Below, in pieces: positions 35,587-49,618 of a DNA stretch of 64,000 bases. The first letter of the stretch is position 1. Every line of letters starts with the position of its first letter. The notes under the pieces are model-generated. The model made no database searches. It had not been told where the DNA came from and saw only the letters and a list, made by a program, of their open reading frames with translations. The stretch comes from Hydractinia symbiolongicarpus (lineage: Eukaryota > Cnidaria > Hydrozoa > Anthoathecata > Hydractiniidae): NCBI RefSeq assembly GCF_029227915.1, contig NC_079880.1:33599501-33663500 (forward strand). Reading direction: 5' to 3'. The translations under genes and the position numbers were made by a program.

Positions 35587-37772
35587 GCAGCAAAAGGCCG
35601 TATTATAGCCTTTCAATGGCGTGTGCGTGTGGTTTACGGCATTCTAAAGATATGGAAACAGGGAAAACAACTTAGGACGGCGTAGTGCATTGACAGTGGA
35701 AGGACTAAACCAATGGTAACCTGCGCAGGCACGCAGACCCACATGATTTACGTGTAAGGCCTTTAATAGGCGGCAAAAGGCCGTATTGCAGCCTTCAGAC
35801 GCATGTGGTTGTAGTTGACGGCGTTGTACAGCCTGGGCGCTTGGGAAAACAACATAGGATGTTCTAGTCTATTGAGAATAGAAGAACTAGACCAATGGTA
35901 ACCGGCATGGAACGGCGTAATTTACGTGTAAGGCTCTTATTAGGCGGCAAAAGGCCATATTGCTGCCTATAGACGTGTGTGCATGTAATTGACGGCGTTC
36001 CAAAGTCATGGAGCAAAAGAGAATAACTTAAGACGTTGTAGTGCATTGGGAGTGGAAGGACTAGGCCAATGGTAACCTGCGCAGGCACGCGGAACCACGC
36101 GATTTACGTGTAAGGCATTTAATAGGCGTCAAAAGGCCGTATTATAGCCTTTTTATTGCGTGTGCATGTGTTTACGGCGTTCTAAAGCCGTGGAACCAGG
36201 GAAAACAACTTAGGACGTTCTAGTCCATTTAGAATGGAAGGACTAGACCAATGGTAACCGGCATGGACGCGTGGAACGACGTAATTTACATGTAAGGTCT
36301 TTAATAGGCAGCAAAAGGTGGCATTACAGCTTTTCAATGGCGTGTGCGTGTGGTTTACGGCATTCTAAAGACATGGAACCAGGGAAAACAACTTATGACG
36401 GCGTAGTGCATTGTCAGTGGAAGGAATAAAACCAATGGTAACCTGCGCAGGCACGCGGACCCACCTGATTTACGTGTAAGGCCTTTAATAAGCGGCAAAA
36501 GGCCGTATTGCAGCCTTCAGACGCATGTGCACGTAGTTGACGGCGTTGTACAGCCTTGGCGCTGGGGAAAACAACTTAGGACGTCGTAGTGTAATGAGAG
36601 TGGAAGACCTAGACCAATGAGAACAAGCTTGGACGCGTGGAACCACGAGAGTTACGTCTAAGGCCTTTAATAGGCGTCAGAAGTCCGTATTATAGCCTTT
36701 TCATGGCGTGTGCATGTGGTTTACGGCGTTCTAAAGCCATGGAACTAGGGAAAACAACTTAGGACGTCGTAGTGTATTGAGAGTGGAAGAACTAGACATA
36801 TGGTAACAAGCTTGGATGCGTGGAACCACGTGATTTACGTGTAAGGCATTTAATAGGCGTCAAAAAGCGGTATTATAGCGTTTTCATGGCGTGTACATGT
36901 GGTTTACGGCGTTCTCAAGGCATGGAGCCAGGGAAAACCACTTAGGACGGCGTAGTGTATTGAGAGTTGAAGAACTAGACCAATGGTAACAAGCTTGGAT
37001 GCGTGGAACCACGTGATTTACGTGTAAGGCCTTTATTAGTCGTCAAATCGCCGTATTATAGCCTTTTCATGGCGTGTGCATGTGGTTTACGGTGTTGTAA
37101 AGCCATGGAACCAGGAAAAACAACTTAGGACGCTCTTGTGTATTGAGAGTGGAAAGACTAGACCAATGATAACCTGCGCAGGCACGCGGAACCACGCGAT
37201 TTACGTGTAAGGCATTTAATAGGCGTCAAAAGGCCGCATTATAGCCTTCAGACGCATGTGCACGTAGTTGACGGCGTTGTACAGCTTTGGCACTGGGGAA
37301 GACAACTTAGGACGTCGTAGTGTAATGAGAGTGGAAGACCTAGACCAATGAGAACAAGCTTGGACGCGTGGAACCACGTGAGTTACGTGTAAAGCCTTTA
37401 TTAGGCGGCAAAAGGCCATATTGTTGCCTATAGACGTGTGTGCATGTAATTGACGGCGTTCCAAAGCCATGGAGCCAGAGAAAATAACTTAGGACGACGT
37501 AGTGCATGGACAGTGGAAGGACTAGACCAATGGTAACCTGCGCAGGCACGCAGAACCACGCGATATACGTGTAAGGCATTTAATAGGCCGCAATAGGCCG
37601 TATTACAGCCTTTAGAGGCCTTTGCATGTAGATGACGGCGTTCTAAACCCATGGAACCAGAGAAAATAACTTAAGACGTCGTAGTGCATGGAGAGTGGAA
37701 GGACTAGACCAATGGTAACCTGTGCAGGCACGCGGAACCACGCGATATACGTGTAAGGCATTTAATGGGCGT
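35587..37772 (+). repeat. Satellite monomers between S3 copies
   Basis: About twelve monomers. 35769-35952 recurs at 40691. 36861-37240 recurs at 37773-38152 (offset 912). 37191-37591 matches 33000-33400. All satellite, mosaic in origin. Confidence 0.75.
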
Positions 37773-40691
37773 CAAAAAGCGGTATTATAGCGTTTTCATG
37801 GCGTGTACATGTGGTTTACGGCGTTCTCAAGGCATGGAGCCAGGGAAAACCACTTAGGACGGCGTAGTGTATTGAGAGTTGAAGAACTAGACCAATGGTA
37901 ACAAGCTTGGATGCGTGGAACCACGTGATTTACGTGTAAGGCCTTTATTAGGCGTCAAATCGCCGTATTATAGCCTTTTCATGGCGTGTGCATGTGGTTT
38001 ACGGTGTTGTAAAGCCATGGAACCAGGAAAAACAACTTAGGACGCTCTCGTGTATTGAGAGTGGAAAGACTAGACCAATGATAACCTGCGCAGGCACGCG
38101 GAACCACGCGATTTACGTGTAAAGCATTTAATAGGCGTCAAAAGGCCGTATTATAGCCTTTCAATGGCGTGTGTCATGTGGTTTACGGCGTTGTAAAGCC
38201 ATGGAACCAGGGAAAACAACTTAGAACGTTCTAGTCCATTTAGAATGGAAGGACTAGACCAATGGTAACCGGCATGGACGCGTTGAACGACGTAATTTAC
38301 GTGTAAGGTCTTTATAAGGCAGCAAAAGGTGGCATTACAGCTTTTCAATGGCGTGTGCGTGTGGTTTACGGCGTTCTAAAGACATGGAACCAGGGAAAAC
38401 AACATAGGACGTCCTAGTGTATTGAGAGTGGAAGGACTAGACCAATAGTAACCTGCGCAGGCATGCGGAACTACGCGATTTACGAGTAAGGCCTTTAATA
38501 GGCGACAAAAGGCCGTATTATAGCCTTTCAATGGCGTGTGCATGTGGTTTACGGCCTTCTAAAGCCATGGAACCAGGGAAAACAACTTAGGACGTTCTAG
38601 TCCATTTAGAATGGAAGGACTAGACCAATGGTAACCGGCATTGGCGCGTGGAACGACGTAATTTACGTGTAAGGTCTTTAATAGGCCGCAAAAGGTGGCA
38701 TTATAGCTTTTCAATGGCGTGTACATGTGGTTTACGGCGTTCTAAAGACATCGAACCAGGGAAAACAACATAGGACGTCCTAGTGTATTGAGAGTGGAAG
38801 GACTAGACCAATAGTAACCTGCGCAGGCATGCGGAACCACGCGATTTACGTGTAAGGCCTTTAATAGGCGACAAAAGGCCGTATTATAGCCTTTCAATGG
38901 CGTGTGCATGTGGTTTACGGCCTTCTAAAGCCATGGAAACAGGGAAAACAACTTAGAACGTTCTAGTCCATTTAGAATGGAAGGACTAGACCAATGGTAA
39001 CCGGCATTGGCGCGTGGAACGACGTAATTTACGTGTAAGGTCTTTAATAGGCCGCAAAAGGTGGCATTATAGCTTTTCAATGGCGTGTACATGTGGTTTA
39101 CGGCGTTCTAAAGACATCGAACCAGGGAAAACAACATAGGACGTCCTAGTGTATTGAGAGTGGAAGGACTAGACCAATAGTAACCTGCGCAGGCATGCGG
39201 AACCACGCGATTTACGTGTAAGGCCTTTAATAGGCGACAAAAGGCCGTATTATAGCCTTTCAATGGCGTGTGCATGTGGTTTACGGCCTTCTAAAGCCAT
39301 GGAAACAGGGAAAACAACTTAGAACGTTCTAGTCCATTTAGAATGGAAGGACTAGACCAATGGTAACCGGCATTGGCGCGTGGAACGACGTAATTTACGT
39401 GTAAGGTCTTTAATAGGCCGCAAAAGGTGGCATTATAGCTTTTCAATGGCGTGTACATGTGGTTTACGGCGTTCTCAAGGAATGGAGCCAGGGAAAACAA
39501 CTTAGGACGTCGTACTGCATTGAGAGTAGAAGGACTAGACCAATGGAAACCTGCGCAGGCACCCGGAACTGCGCTATTTATGTGTAAGGCATTTAATAGG
39601 CGTTAAAATGCCGATTATGGCCTTTTCCTGGCGTGTGCGTGTGGTTTCCGTCGTTCTAAAGCCATGGAGCCAGGGAAAATACTTAGATTGTCGTAGTGTA
39701 TTGAGAGTGGAAGGACTAGACCAATTGTAACCTGGGCAGGCACGCTGTTTCCGTGAGTTACTTGTAAGGCCTTTAATAGGCCGCAATAGGCCGTATTACA
39801 GCCTTTAGAGGCCTTTGCATGTAGATGACGGCGTTCTAAACCCATGGAAACAGAGAAAATAACTTAAGACGTCGTAGTGCATGGACAGTGGAAGGACTAG
39901 ACCAATGGTAACCTGCGCAGGCACGCGGACCCACCTGATTTACGTGTAAGGCCTTTAATAGGCGGCAAAAGGCCGTATTGCAGCCTTCAGACGCATGTGC
40001 ACGTAGTTGACGGCGTTGTACAGCTTTGGCGCTGGGGAAGACAACTTAGGACGTCGTAGTGTAATGAGAGTGGAAGACCTAGACCAATGAGAACAAGCTT
40101 GCACGCGTGGAACCACGTGAGTTACGTGTAAAGCCTTTATTAGGCGGCAAAAGGCCATATTGCTGCCTATAGACGTGTGTGCATGTAATTGACGGCGTTC
40201 CAAAGCCATGGAGCAAAAGAGAATAACTTAGGACGTTGTAGTGCATTGGGAGTGGAAGGACTAGACCAATGGTAACCTGCGCAGGCACGCGGAACCACGC
40301 GATTTACGTGTAAGGCATTTAATAGGCGTCAAAAGGCCGTATTATAGCCTTTCAATGGCGTCTGCATGTGGTTTACGGCGTTCTAAAGCCATGGAATCAG
40401 GGAAAACAACTTAGAACGTTCTAGTCCATTTAGAATGGAAGGACTAGACCAATGGTAACCGGCATGGACGCGTGGAACGACGTAATTTACGTGTAAGGTC
40501 TTTATAAGGCAGCAAAAGGTGGCATTACAGCTTTTCAATGGCGTGTGCGTGTGGTTTACGGCGTTCTAAAGAAATGGAACCAGGGAAAACAACATAGGAC
40601 GTCCTAGTGTATTGAGAGTGGAAGGACTAGACCAATAATAACCTGCGCAGGCATGCGGAACCACGCGATTTACGTGTAAGGCCTTTAATAG
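37773..40691 (+). repeat. Segmental duplication S3, copy 2, enlarged by two dimers
   Basis: Second copy of 33400-35586. Similarity then continues at 40691-40874 against 35769-35952 (offset 4922, one monomer less). The first part of this copy is itself similar to 36861-37240 at offset 912. Confidence 0.87.
38360..39457 (+). repeat. Three tandem 366-bp dimers
   Basis: Units at about 38360-38725, 38726-39091 and 39092-39457. The phase point gacatggaacc or gacatcgaacc recurs at 38381, 38747 and 39113. Each dimer pairs a gcgcaggcatgcgg monomer with a ggcattggcgcgtgg monomer. The ancestral arrangement at 33990-34350 has one dimer. Confidence 0.9.
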
Positions 40692-40807
40692 GCGGCAAAA
40701 GGCCGTATTGCAGCCTTCAGACGCATGTGGTTGTAGTTGACGGCGTTGTACAGCCTGGGCGCTTGGGAAAACAACATAGGATGTTCTAGTCTATTGAGAA
40801 TAGAAGA

Positions 40808-40981
40808 ACTAGACCAATGGTAACCGGCATGGAACGGCGTAATTTACGTGTAAGGCTCTTATTAGGCGGCAAAAGGCCATATTATAGCCTTTCAATGGCG
40901 TGTGCATGTGGTTTACGGCGTTCTCAAGGCATGGAGCTAGAGAAAAGACTTAGAATGTCGTAGTGTATTAAGAGTGGAAGG
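40808..40981 (+). repeat. Subtype-D marker monomer, copy 6 (chimeric, 174 bp)
   Basis: Only the second half is subtype D; the first half comes from the ggcatggaacggcg subtype. Confidence 0.75.
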
Positions 40982-41429
40982 ACTAGACCAAAGGTAACAT
41001 GGGCAGGCTCGTGGCCCACGTGATTTACGTGTAAGGCTTTTAATAGGCGGCAAAAGGCCGTATTGCAGCCTTCAGACGCATGTGCACGTAGTTGACGGCG
41101 TTGTACAGCCTTGGCGCTGGGGAAAACAACTTAGGACGTCGTAGTGTAATGAGAGTGGAAGACCTAGACCAATGAGAACAAGCTTGGACGCGTGGAACGA
41201 CGTAATTTACGTGTAAGGTCTTTAATAGGCCGCAAAAGGTGGCATTACAGCTTTTCAATGGCGTGTGCGTGTGTTTTACGGCATTCTAAAGACATGGAAC
41301 CAGGGAAAACAACTTAGGACGTCGTAGTGCATGGACAGTGGAAGGACTAGACCAATGGTAACAAACTTGGATGCGTGGAACCACGTGATTTACGTGTAAG
41401 GCCTTTATTAGCCGTCAAAAGACCGTATT
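40875..41429 (+). repeat. Satellite monomers
   Basis: About three monomers including a chimeric one: ggcggcaaaaggccat of one subtype is joined to attatagcctttcaatgg of another at about 40878, which then runs into a subtype-D second half. Confidence 0.75.
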
Positions 41430-42132
41430 GCTGGTTATAGACATGTGTGCATGTGGATTACGGCGTTCTAAAGCTATGGAACCAGGAATAACAACTTAGG
41501 ACGTTCTAGTGTATTGAGAGTGGAAGGACTAGACCAATGGTAACCTGCGCAGGCACGCGGAACCACGCGATTTACGTGTAAGGCATTTAATAGGCGTCAA
41601 AAGGCCGTATTATAGCCTTTTCATGGCGTGTGCATGTGGTTTACGGCGTTGTAACGCCATGGAACCAGGAAAAACAACTTAGGACGCTCTCGTGTATTGA
41701 GAGTAGAAAGACTAGACCATCGGTAACCTGCGCAGGAACGCGGACTCACGTGATTTACGTATAAGGACTTTATTAGGCGGCAAAAGGACATATGGCTATA
41801 GACGTGTGTGCATGTGGTTTACGGCGTTCTAAAGCCATGGAACCAGGAAAAACAACTTAGGACGTCCTAGTCTATTAAGAGTGGAAGGACTAGCCCAATG
41901 ATAACCGGATTGGACGGTTGGAATCACGTAGTTTACGTTTAAGGCCTTTATTAGGCGGCAAAAGGCCTTATTACTGCCTTTAGACGCATGTGGCCGTAGT
42001 TGACAGCGTTGCACAGCCTTGGCCCTTGGGAAAACAACTTAGGACGTTCTAGTTCATTGAGAATGGAAGGACTAGACCAATGGTAACCGGTATGGACGCG
42101 TGGAACGGCGTAAGTTACGTGTAAGGCCTTTA
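41430..42132 (+). repeat. Segmental duplication S4, copy 1
   Basis: Matches 46499-47201 at offset 5069. Shared markers include gaccatcggtaacc, acgtataaggac and ggaatcacgtagtttacg. It diverges at the aattagacgcc segment. Confidence 0.85.
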
Positions 42133-42844
42133 ATTAGACGCCAAACGGCCATATTATAGACGTGTGTGCATGTAATTGACGGCGTTTCAAAGCCATGGAG
42201 CCAGAGAAAGTAACTTAGGACGTCGTAGTGCATTGACAGTGGAAGAACCAGACCAATGGTAACAAGCTTGGATGCGTGGAACCACGTGATTTACGTGTAA
42301 GGCCTTTATCAGGCGTCAAAAGTCCCTATTGCAGCCTTTAGACGCATGTGCATGTAGTTGACGGCGTTGTACAGCCTTAGGGCTAGGGAAAACAACTTAG
42401 GACGTTCTAGTTCATTGAGAATGGAAGGACTAGACCAATGGTAACCGGTATGGACGCATGGAACGGCGTAATTTACGTGTAAGGCTTTTATTAGGCGGCA
42501 AAATGCCATATTGCTGGTTATAGACGTATGTGCATGTGGATTACGGCGTTCTAAAGCCATGGAAACAGGGAAAACAACTTAGGACGTTCTAGTTCATTAA
42601 GAATGGAAGGACTAGACCAATGGTAACCGGTATGGACTCGTGGAACGGCGTAATTCACGTGTAAGGCTTCTTTTAGCTGGCAAAAGGCCATATTGCTGCT
42701 TATAGACGTGTGTGCATGTAATTCACGGCGTTCCAAGGCCATGGAGCCAGAGAAAATAACTTAGGACGTCGTAGTGCATGGACAGTGGAAGGACTAGACC
42801 AATGATAGCAAGCTTGGACGTGTGGAACCGCGTGATTTACGTGT
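42133..42844 (+). repeat. Satellite monomers, including a block reused at 49.6 kb
   Basis: About four monomers. 42551-42945 recurs at 49613-50007 (offset 7062), with the ggtatggactcgtgg and cttcttttag variants. Confidence 0.78.
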
Positions 42845-44910
42845 AAGGCCTTTAATAGGCGTCAAAAGTCCGTATTATAGCCTTTTCATGGCCTGTGCAT
42901 GTGGTTTACGGCGTTCTAAAGCCATGGAACCAGGGAGACCAATTTAGGACGTGGTAGTGTATTGAGAGTGGAAGAACTAGACCAATGGTAACAAACTTGT
43001 ATGCGTGGAACCACGTGATTTACGTGTAAGGCCTTTATTAGCCGTCAAAAGGCCGTATTGCAGCCCTTAGACGCATGTGCATGTAGTTGACGGCGTTGTA
43101 CAGCCTTAGGGCTGGGGAAAAAAACTTAGGACGTTCTAGTTCATTGAGAATGGAAGGACTAGACCAATGGTAACCGGTATGGACGCATGGAACGGCGTAA
43201 TTTACGTGTAAGGCCTTTATTAGCCGTCAAAAGGCCGTATTGCTGGTTATAGACGTGTGTGCATGTGGATTACGGCGTTCTAAAGCTATGGAACCAGGAA
43301 TAACAACTTAGGACGTTCTAGTGTATTGAGAGTGGAAGGACTAGACCAATGGTAACCTGCGCAGGCACGTGGAACCACGCGATTTACGTGTAAGGCATTT
43401 AATAGGCGTCAAAAGGCGGTATTATAGCCTTTTCATGGCGTGTGCATGTGGTTTACGGCGTTGTAAAGCCATGGAACCAGGAAAAACAACTTAGGACGCT
43501 CTCGTGTATTGAGAGTAGAAAGACTAGACCATCGGTAACCTGCGCAGGAACGCGGACCTACGTGATTTACGTATAAGGACTTTATTAGGTGGCAAAAGGA
43601 CATATGGCTATAGACGTGTGTGCATGTGGTTTACGGCGTTCTAAAGCCATGGAGCCAGAGAAAGTAACTTAGGACGGCGTAGTGTAGTGAGAGTGGAAGA
43701 ACTAGACCAATGATAACAAGCTTGGACGCGTGGAACCGCGTGATTTACGTGTAAGGCCTTTATTAGGCGTCAAAAGGCCGTATTACAGCCTTTTCATGGT
43801 GTGGGCATATGAATTACGGCGTTCTAAAACCATGGAACCAGGAATAACAACTTAGGACGCTCTCGTGTATTGAGAGTAGAAAGACTAGACCATCGGTAAC
43901 CGGCGCAGGAACGCGGACCCACGTGATTTACGTATAAGGACTTTATTAGGTGGCAAAAGGACATATGGCTATAGACGTGTGTGCATGTGGTTTACGGCGT
44001 TCTAAAGCCATGGAACCAGGAAAAACAACTTAGGACGTCCTAGTCTGTTAAGAGTGGAAGGACTAGTCCAATGATAACCGGATTGGACGGTTGGAATCAC
44101 GTAGTTTACGTGTAAGGACTTTATTAGGCGGCAAAAGGCCTTATTACTGCCTTTAGACGCATGTGGCCGTAGTTGACAGCGTTGCACAGCCTTGGCGCTT
44201 GGGAAAACAACTTAGGACGTTCTAGTTCATTGAGAATGGAAGGACTAGACCAATGGTAACCGGTATGGACGCGTGGAACGGCGTAATTTACGTGTAAGGC
44301 CTTTAATAGGCCGCAAAAGGCCGTATCACAGCCTTTAGAGGCCTTTCCATGTAGTTGACGGCGTTTTAAAGCCATGGAGCCAGGGTGAACAATTTAGGAC
44401 GTCGTAGTGCATTGAAAGTGGAAGGACCAGACCAATGGCAGCCGACATGGACGCGTGGAACGACGTAACTTACGTGTAAGCCTTTTATTAGACGCCAAAC
44501 GGCCATACTATAGACGTGTGTGCATGTAATTGACGGCGTTCCAAAGCCATGGAGCCAGAGAAAGTAACTTAGAACGTCGTAGTGCATTGACAGTGGAAGA
44601 ACCAGACCAATGGTAACAAGCTTGGATGCGTGGAACCACGTGATTTACGTGTAAGGCCTTTATCAGGCGTCAAGAGGCCCTATTGCAGCCTTTAGACGCA
44701 TGTGCATGTAGTTGACGGCGTTGTACAGCCTTAGGGCTGGGGAAAACAACTTAGGACGTTCTAGTTCATTGAGAATGGAAGGACTAGACCAATGGTTACC
44801 GGTATGGACGCATGGAACGGCGTAATTTACGTGTAAGGCTTTTATTAGGCGGCAAAATGCCATATTGCTGGTTAATGACGTGTGTGCATGTGGATTACGG
44901 CGTTCTAAAA
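42845..44910 (+). repeat. Segmental duplication S5, copy 1
   Basis: Matches 47549-49618. The offset is 4704 on the left and 4708 from about 43960 on. Monomers near 43440-43700 and 48400-48560 differ in arrangement. Markers are gcctgtgcatgtgg, gggagaccaatttaggacgtgg and the atcacagcctttagaggcc subtype. Confidence 0.85.
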
Positions 44911-46498
44911 CCATGGAACCAGGAATAACAACTTAGGACGTTCTAGTGTATTGAGAATGGAACGACTAGACCAATGGTAACCGGCGCAGACACGCGGACC
45001 TACGTGATTTGCGTGTAAGGCCTTTATTAGCCGTCAAAAGGCCGTATTGCAGCCTTTAGACGCATGTGCACGTTGTTGACGGCGTTGTACAGCCTGGGCG
45101 CTGGGGAAAACAACATAGGATGTTCTAGTCTATTGAGAATGGAAGGACTAGACCAATGGTAACCGGCATGAAACGGCGTAATTTACGTGTAAGGCTTTTA
45201 TTAGGCGGCAAAAGGCCATATTGCTGCCTATAGACGTGTGTGCATGTAATTGACGGCGTTCCAAAGCCATGGAGCAAAAGAGAATAACTTAGGACGTTGT
45301 AGTGCATGGACAGTGGAAGGACTAGACCAATGTTAACCTGCGCAGGCACGCGGAACCACGCGATTACGTGCAAGGCATTTAATAGGCGTCAAAAGGCCGT
45401 GTTATAGCCTTTTCATGGCGTGTGCATTTGGTTAACGGCGTTGTAAAGCCATGGAACCTGGGAAAACAATTTAGGACGTTCTAGTCCATTTAGAATGGAA
45501 GGACTAGACCAATGGTAACCGGCATGGACGCGTGGAACGACGTAATTTACGTGTAAGGTCTTTAATAGGCCGCAAAAGGTGGCATTACAGCTTTTCAATG
45601 GCGTGTGCGTGTGGTTTACGGCATTCTAAAGACATGGAACCAGGGAAAACAACTTAGGACGGCGTAGTGCATTGACAGTGGAAGGACTAAACCAATGGTA
45701 ACCTGCGCAGGCACGCGGACCCACCTGATTTACGTGTAAGGCCATTAATAGGCGGCAAAAGGCCGTATTGCAGCCCTTAGACGTATGTGCACGTAGTTGA
45801 CGGCGTTGTACAGCCTTGGCGCTGGGGAAAACAACTTAGGACGTCGTAGTGTAATGAGAGTGGAAGACCTAGACCAATGAGAACAAGCTTGGACGCGTGG
45901 AACCACGTGAGTTACGTGTAAGGCCTTTAATAGGCGTCAAAAGTCCGTATTATAGCCTTTTCATGGCGTGTGCTTGTGGTTTACGGCGTTCTAAAGCCAT
46001 GGAACCAGGGAAAACAACTTAGGACGTCGTAGTGTATTGAGAGTGGAAGAACTAGACATATGTTAACAAGCTTGGATGCGTGGAACCACGTGATTTACGT
46101 GTAAGGCATTTATTAGCCGTCAAAAGGCCGTATTGCAGCCTTTAGACGCATGTGCATGTAGTTGACGGCGTTGTACAGCCTTAGGGCTGGGGAAAACAAC
46201 TTAGGACGTTCTAGTTCATTGAGAATGGAAGGACTAGACCAATGGTAACCGGTATGGACGCATGGAACGGCGTAATTTACGTGTAAGGCTTTTATTAGGC
46301 GGCAAAATGCCATATTGCTGGTTATAGAAGTGTGTGCATGTGGATTACGGCGTTCTAAAGCCATTGAAACAGGGAAAACAACTTAGGACGTTCTAGTTTA
46401 TTGAGAATGGAAGTACTAGACCAATGGTAACCGGTATGGACTCGTGGAACGGCGTAATTCACGTGTAAGGCTTCTTTTAGGTGGCAAAAGGCCATATT
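44911..46498 (+). repeat. Satellite monomers between S5 and S4 copies
   Basis: About nine monomers. 46113-46364 recurs at 50100-50351 (offset 3987). The ggtatggactcgtgg block appears again at about 46430. Nothing other than satellite. Confidence 0.75.
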
Positions 46499-47201
46499 GC
46501 TGGTTATAGACGTGTGTGCATGTGGATTACGGCGTTCTAAAGCTATGGAACCAGGAATAACAACTTAGGACGTTCTAGTGTATTGAGAGTGGAAGGACTA
46601 GACCAATGGTAACCTGCGCAGGCACGCGGAACCACGCGATTTACGTGTAAGGCATTTAATAGGCGTCAAAAGGCCGTATTATAGCCTTTTCATGGCGTGT
46701 GCATGTGGTTTACGGCGTTGTAAAGCCATGGAACCAGGAAAAACAACTTAGGACGCTCTCGTGTATTGAGAGTAGAAAGACTAGACCATCGGTAACCTGC
46801 GCAGGAACGCGGACTCACGTGATTTACGTATAAGGACTTTATTAGGCGGCAAAAGGACATATGGCTATAGACGTGTGTGCATGTGGTTTACGGCGTTCTA
46901 AAGCCATGGAACCAGGAAAAACAACTTAGGACGTCCTAGTCTATTAAGAGTGGAAGGACTAGTCCAATGATAACCGGATTGGACGGTTGGAATCACGTAG
47001 TTTACGTGTAAGGCCTTTATTAGGCGGCAAAAGGCCTTATTACTGCCTTTAGACGCATGTGGCCGTAGTTGACAGCGTTGCACAGCCTTGGCGCTTGGGA
47101 AAACAACTTAGGACGTTCTAGTTCATTGAGAATGGAAGGACTAGACCAATGGTAACCGGTATGGACGCGTGGAACGGCGTAAGTTACGTGTAAGGCCTTT
47201 A
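46499..47201 (+). repeat. Segmental duplication S4, copy 2
   Basis: Second copy of 41430-42132. The same monomer series is also present near 43960-44130, 48670-48840, 50470-50640, 52860-53000 and 58500-58640, so it belongs to an older amplified block. Confidence 0.85.
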
Positions 47202-47548
47202 ATAGGCTGCAAAAGGCCGTATCACAGCCTTTAGAGGCCTTTCCATGTAGATGACGGCGTTTTAAAGCCATGGAGCCAGGGTGAACAATTTAGGACGTCG
47301 TAGTGCATTGAAAGTGGAAGGACCAGACCAATGGCAGCCGGCATGGACGCGTGGAACGACGTAACTTACGTGTAAGGCTTTTATTAGACGCCAAACGGCC
47401 ATATTATAGACGTGTGTGCATGTAATTCACGGCGTTCCAAAGCCATGGAGCCAGAGAAAATAACTTAGGACGTCGTAGTGCATGGACAGTGGAAAGACTA
47501 GACCAATGGTAACCTGCGCAGGCAGGCGGACCCACCTGATTTACGTCT
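47202..47548 (+). repeat. Satellite monomers
   Basis: About two monomers of the atcacagcctttagaggcc and gacgccaaacggcc subtypes, similar to 44320-44580 and 49030-49290. Confidence 0.75.
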
Positions 47549-49618
47549 AAGGCCTTTAATAGGCGTCAAAAGTCCGTATTATAGCCTTTTCATGGCCTGT
47601 GCATGTGGTTTACGGCGTTCTAAAGCCATGGAACCAGGGAGACCAATTTAGGACGTGGTAGTGTATTGAGAGTGGAAGAACTAGACCAATGGTAACAAAC
47701 TTGGATGCGTGGAACCACGTGATTTACGTGTAAGGCCTTTATTAGCCCTCAAAAGGCCGTATTGCAGCCTTTAGACGCATGTGCATGTAGTTGACGGCGT
47801 TGTACAGCCTTAGGGCTGGGGAAAACAACTTAGGACGTTCTAGTTCATTGAGAATGGAAGGACTAGACCAATGGTAACCGGTATGGACGCATGGAACAGC
47901 GTAATTTACGTGTAAGGCCTTTATTAGCCGTCAAAAGGCCGTATTGCTGGTTATAGACGTGTGTGCATGTGGATTACGGCGTTCTAAAGCTATGGAACCA
48001 GGAATAACAACTTAGGACGTTCTAGTGTATTGAGAGTGGAAGGACTAGACCAATGGTAACCTGCGCAGGCACGCGGAACCACGCCATTACGTGCAAGGCA
48101 TTTAATAGGCGTCAAAAGGCCGTGTTATAGCCTTTTCATGGCGTGTGCATGTGCTTTACGGCGTTGTAAAGCCATGGAACCTGGGAAAACAATTTAGGAC
48201 GGCGTAGTGTATTGAGAGTGGAAGAACTAGACCAATGATAACAAGTTTGGACGCGTGGAACCGCGTGATTTACGTGTAAGGCCTTTATTAGGCGTCAAAA
48301 GGCCGTATTACAGCCTTTTCATGGCGTGGGCATATGAATTACGGCGTTCTAAAACCATGGAACCAGGAATAACAACTTAGGACGTTCTAGTGTATTGAGA
48401 GTGGAAGGACTAGACCAATGGTAACGTGCGCAGGCACGCGGAACCACGCGATTTACGTGTAAGGCATTTAATAGGCGTCAAAAGGCCGTATTATAGCCTT
48501 TTCATGGCGTGTGCATGTGGTTTACGGCGTTGTAAAGCCATGGAACCAGGAAAAACAACTTAGGACGCTCTCGTGTATTGAGAGTAGAAAGACTAGACCA
48601 TCGGTAACCTGCGCAGGAACGCGGACCCACGTGATTTACGTATAAGGTCTTTATTAGGTGGCAAAAGGACATATGGCTATAGACGTGTGTGCATGTGGTT
48701 TACGGCGTTCTAAAGCCATGGAACCAGGAAAAACAACTTAGGACGTCCTAGTCTATTAAGAGTGGAAGGACTAGTCCAATGATAACCGGATTGGACGGTT
48801 GGAATCACGTAGTTTACGTGTAAGGACTTTATTAGGCGGCAAAAGGCCTTATTACTGCCTTTAGACGCATGTGGCCGTAGTTGACAGCGTTGCACAGCCT
48901 TGGCGCTTGGGAAAACAACTTAGGACGTTCTAGTTCATTGAGAATGGAAGGACTAGACCAATGGTAACCGGTATGGACGCGTGGAACGGCGTAATTTACG
49001 TGTAAGGCCTTTAATAGGCCGCAAAAGGCCGTATCACAGCCTTTAGAGGCCTTTCCATGTAGTTGACGGCGTTTTAAAGCCATGGAGCCAGGGTGAACAA
49101 TTTAGGACGTCGTAGTGCATTGAAAGTGGAAGGACCAGACCAATGGCAGCCGACATGGACGCGTGGAACGACGTAACTTACGTGTAAGGCTTTTATTAGA
49201 CGCCAAACGGCCATATTATAGACGTGTGTGCATGTAATTGACGGCGTTCCAAAGCCATGGAGCCAGAGAAAGTAACTTAGGACGTCGTAGTGCATTGACA
49301 GTGGAAGAACCAGACCAATGGTAACAAGCTTGGATGCGTGGAACCACGTGATTTACGTGTAAGGCCTTTATCAGGCGTCAAGAGACCCTATTGCAGCCTT
49401 TAGACGCATGTGCATGTAGTTGACGGCGTTGTACAGCCTTAGGGCTAGGGAAAACAACTTAGGACGTTCTAGTTCATTGAAAATGGAAGGACTAGACCAA
49501 TGGTTACCGGTATGGACGCATGGAACGGCGTAATTTACGTGTAAGGCTTTTATTAGGCGGCAAAATGCCATTTTGCTGGTTATAGACGTGTGTGCATGTG
49601 GATTACGGCGTTCTAAAG
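47549..49618 (+). repeat. Segmental duplication S5, copy 2
   Basis: Second copy of 42845-44910. In copy 1 the neighbouring block 42551-42945 precedes the segment. Here its counterpart follows, at 49613-50007, which is a circular permutation expected when a longer tandem unit is sampled at different start points. Confidence 0.85.
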
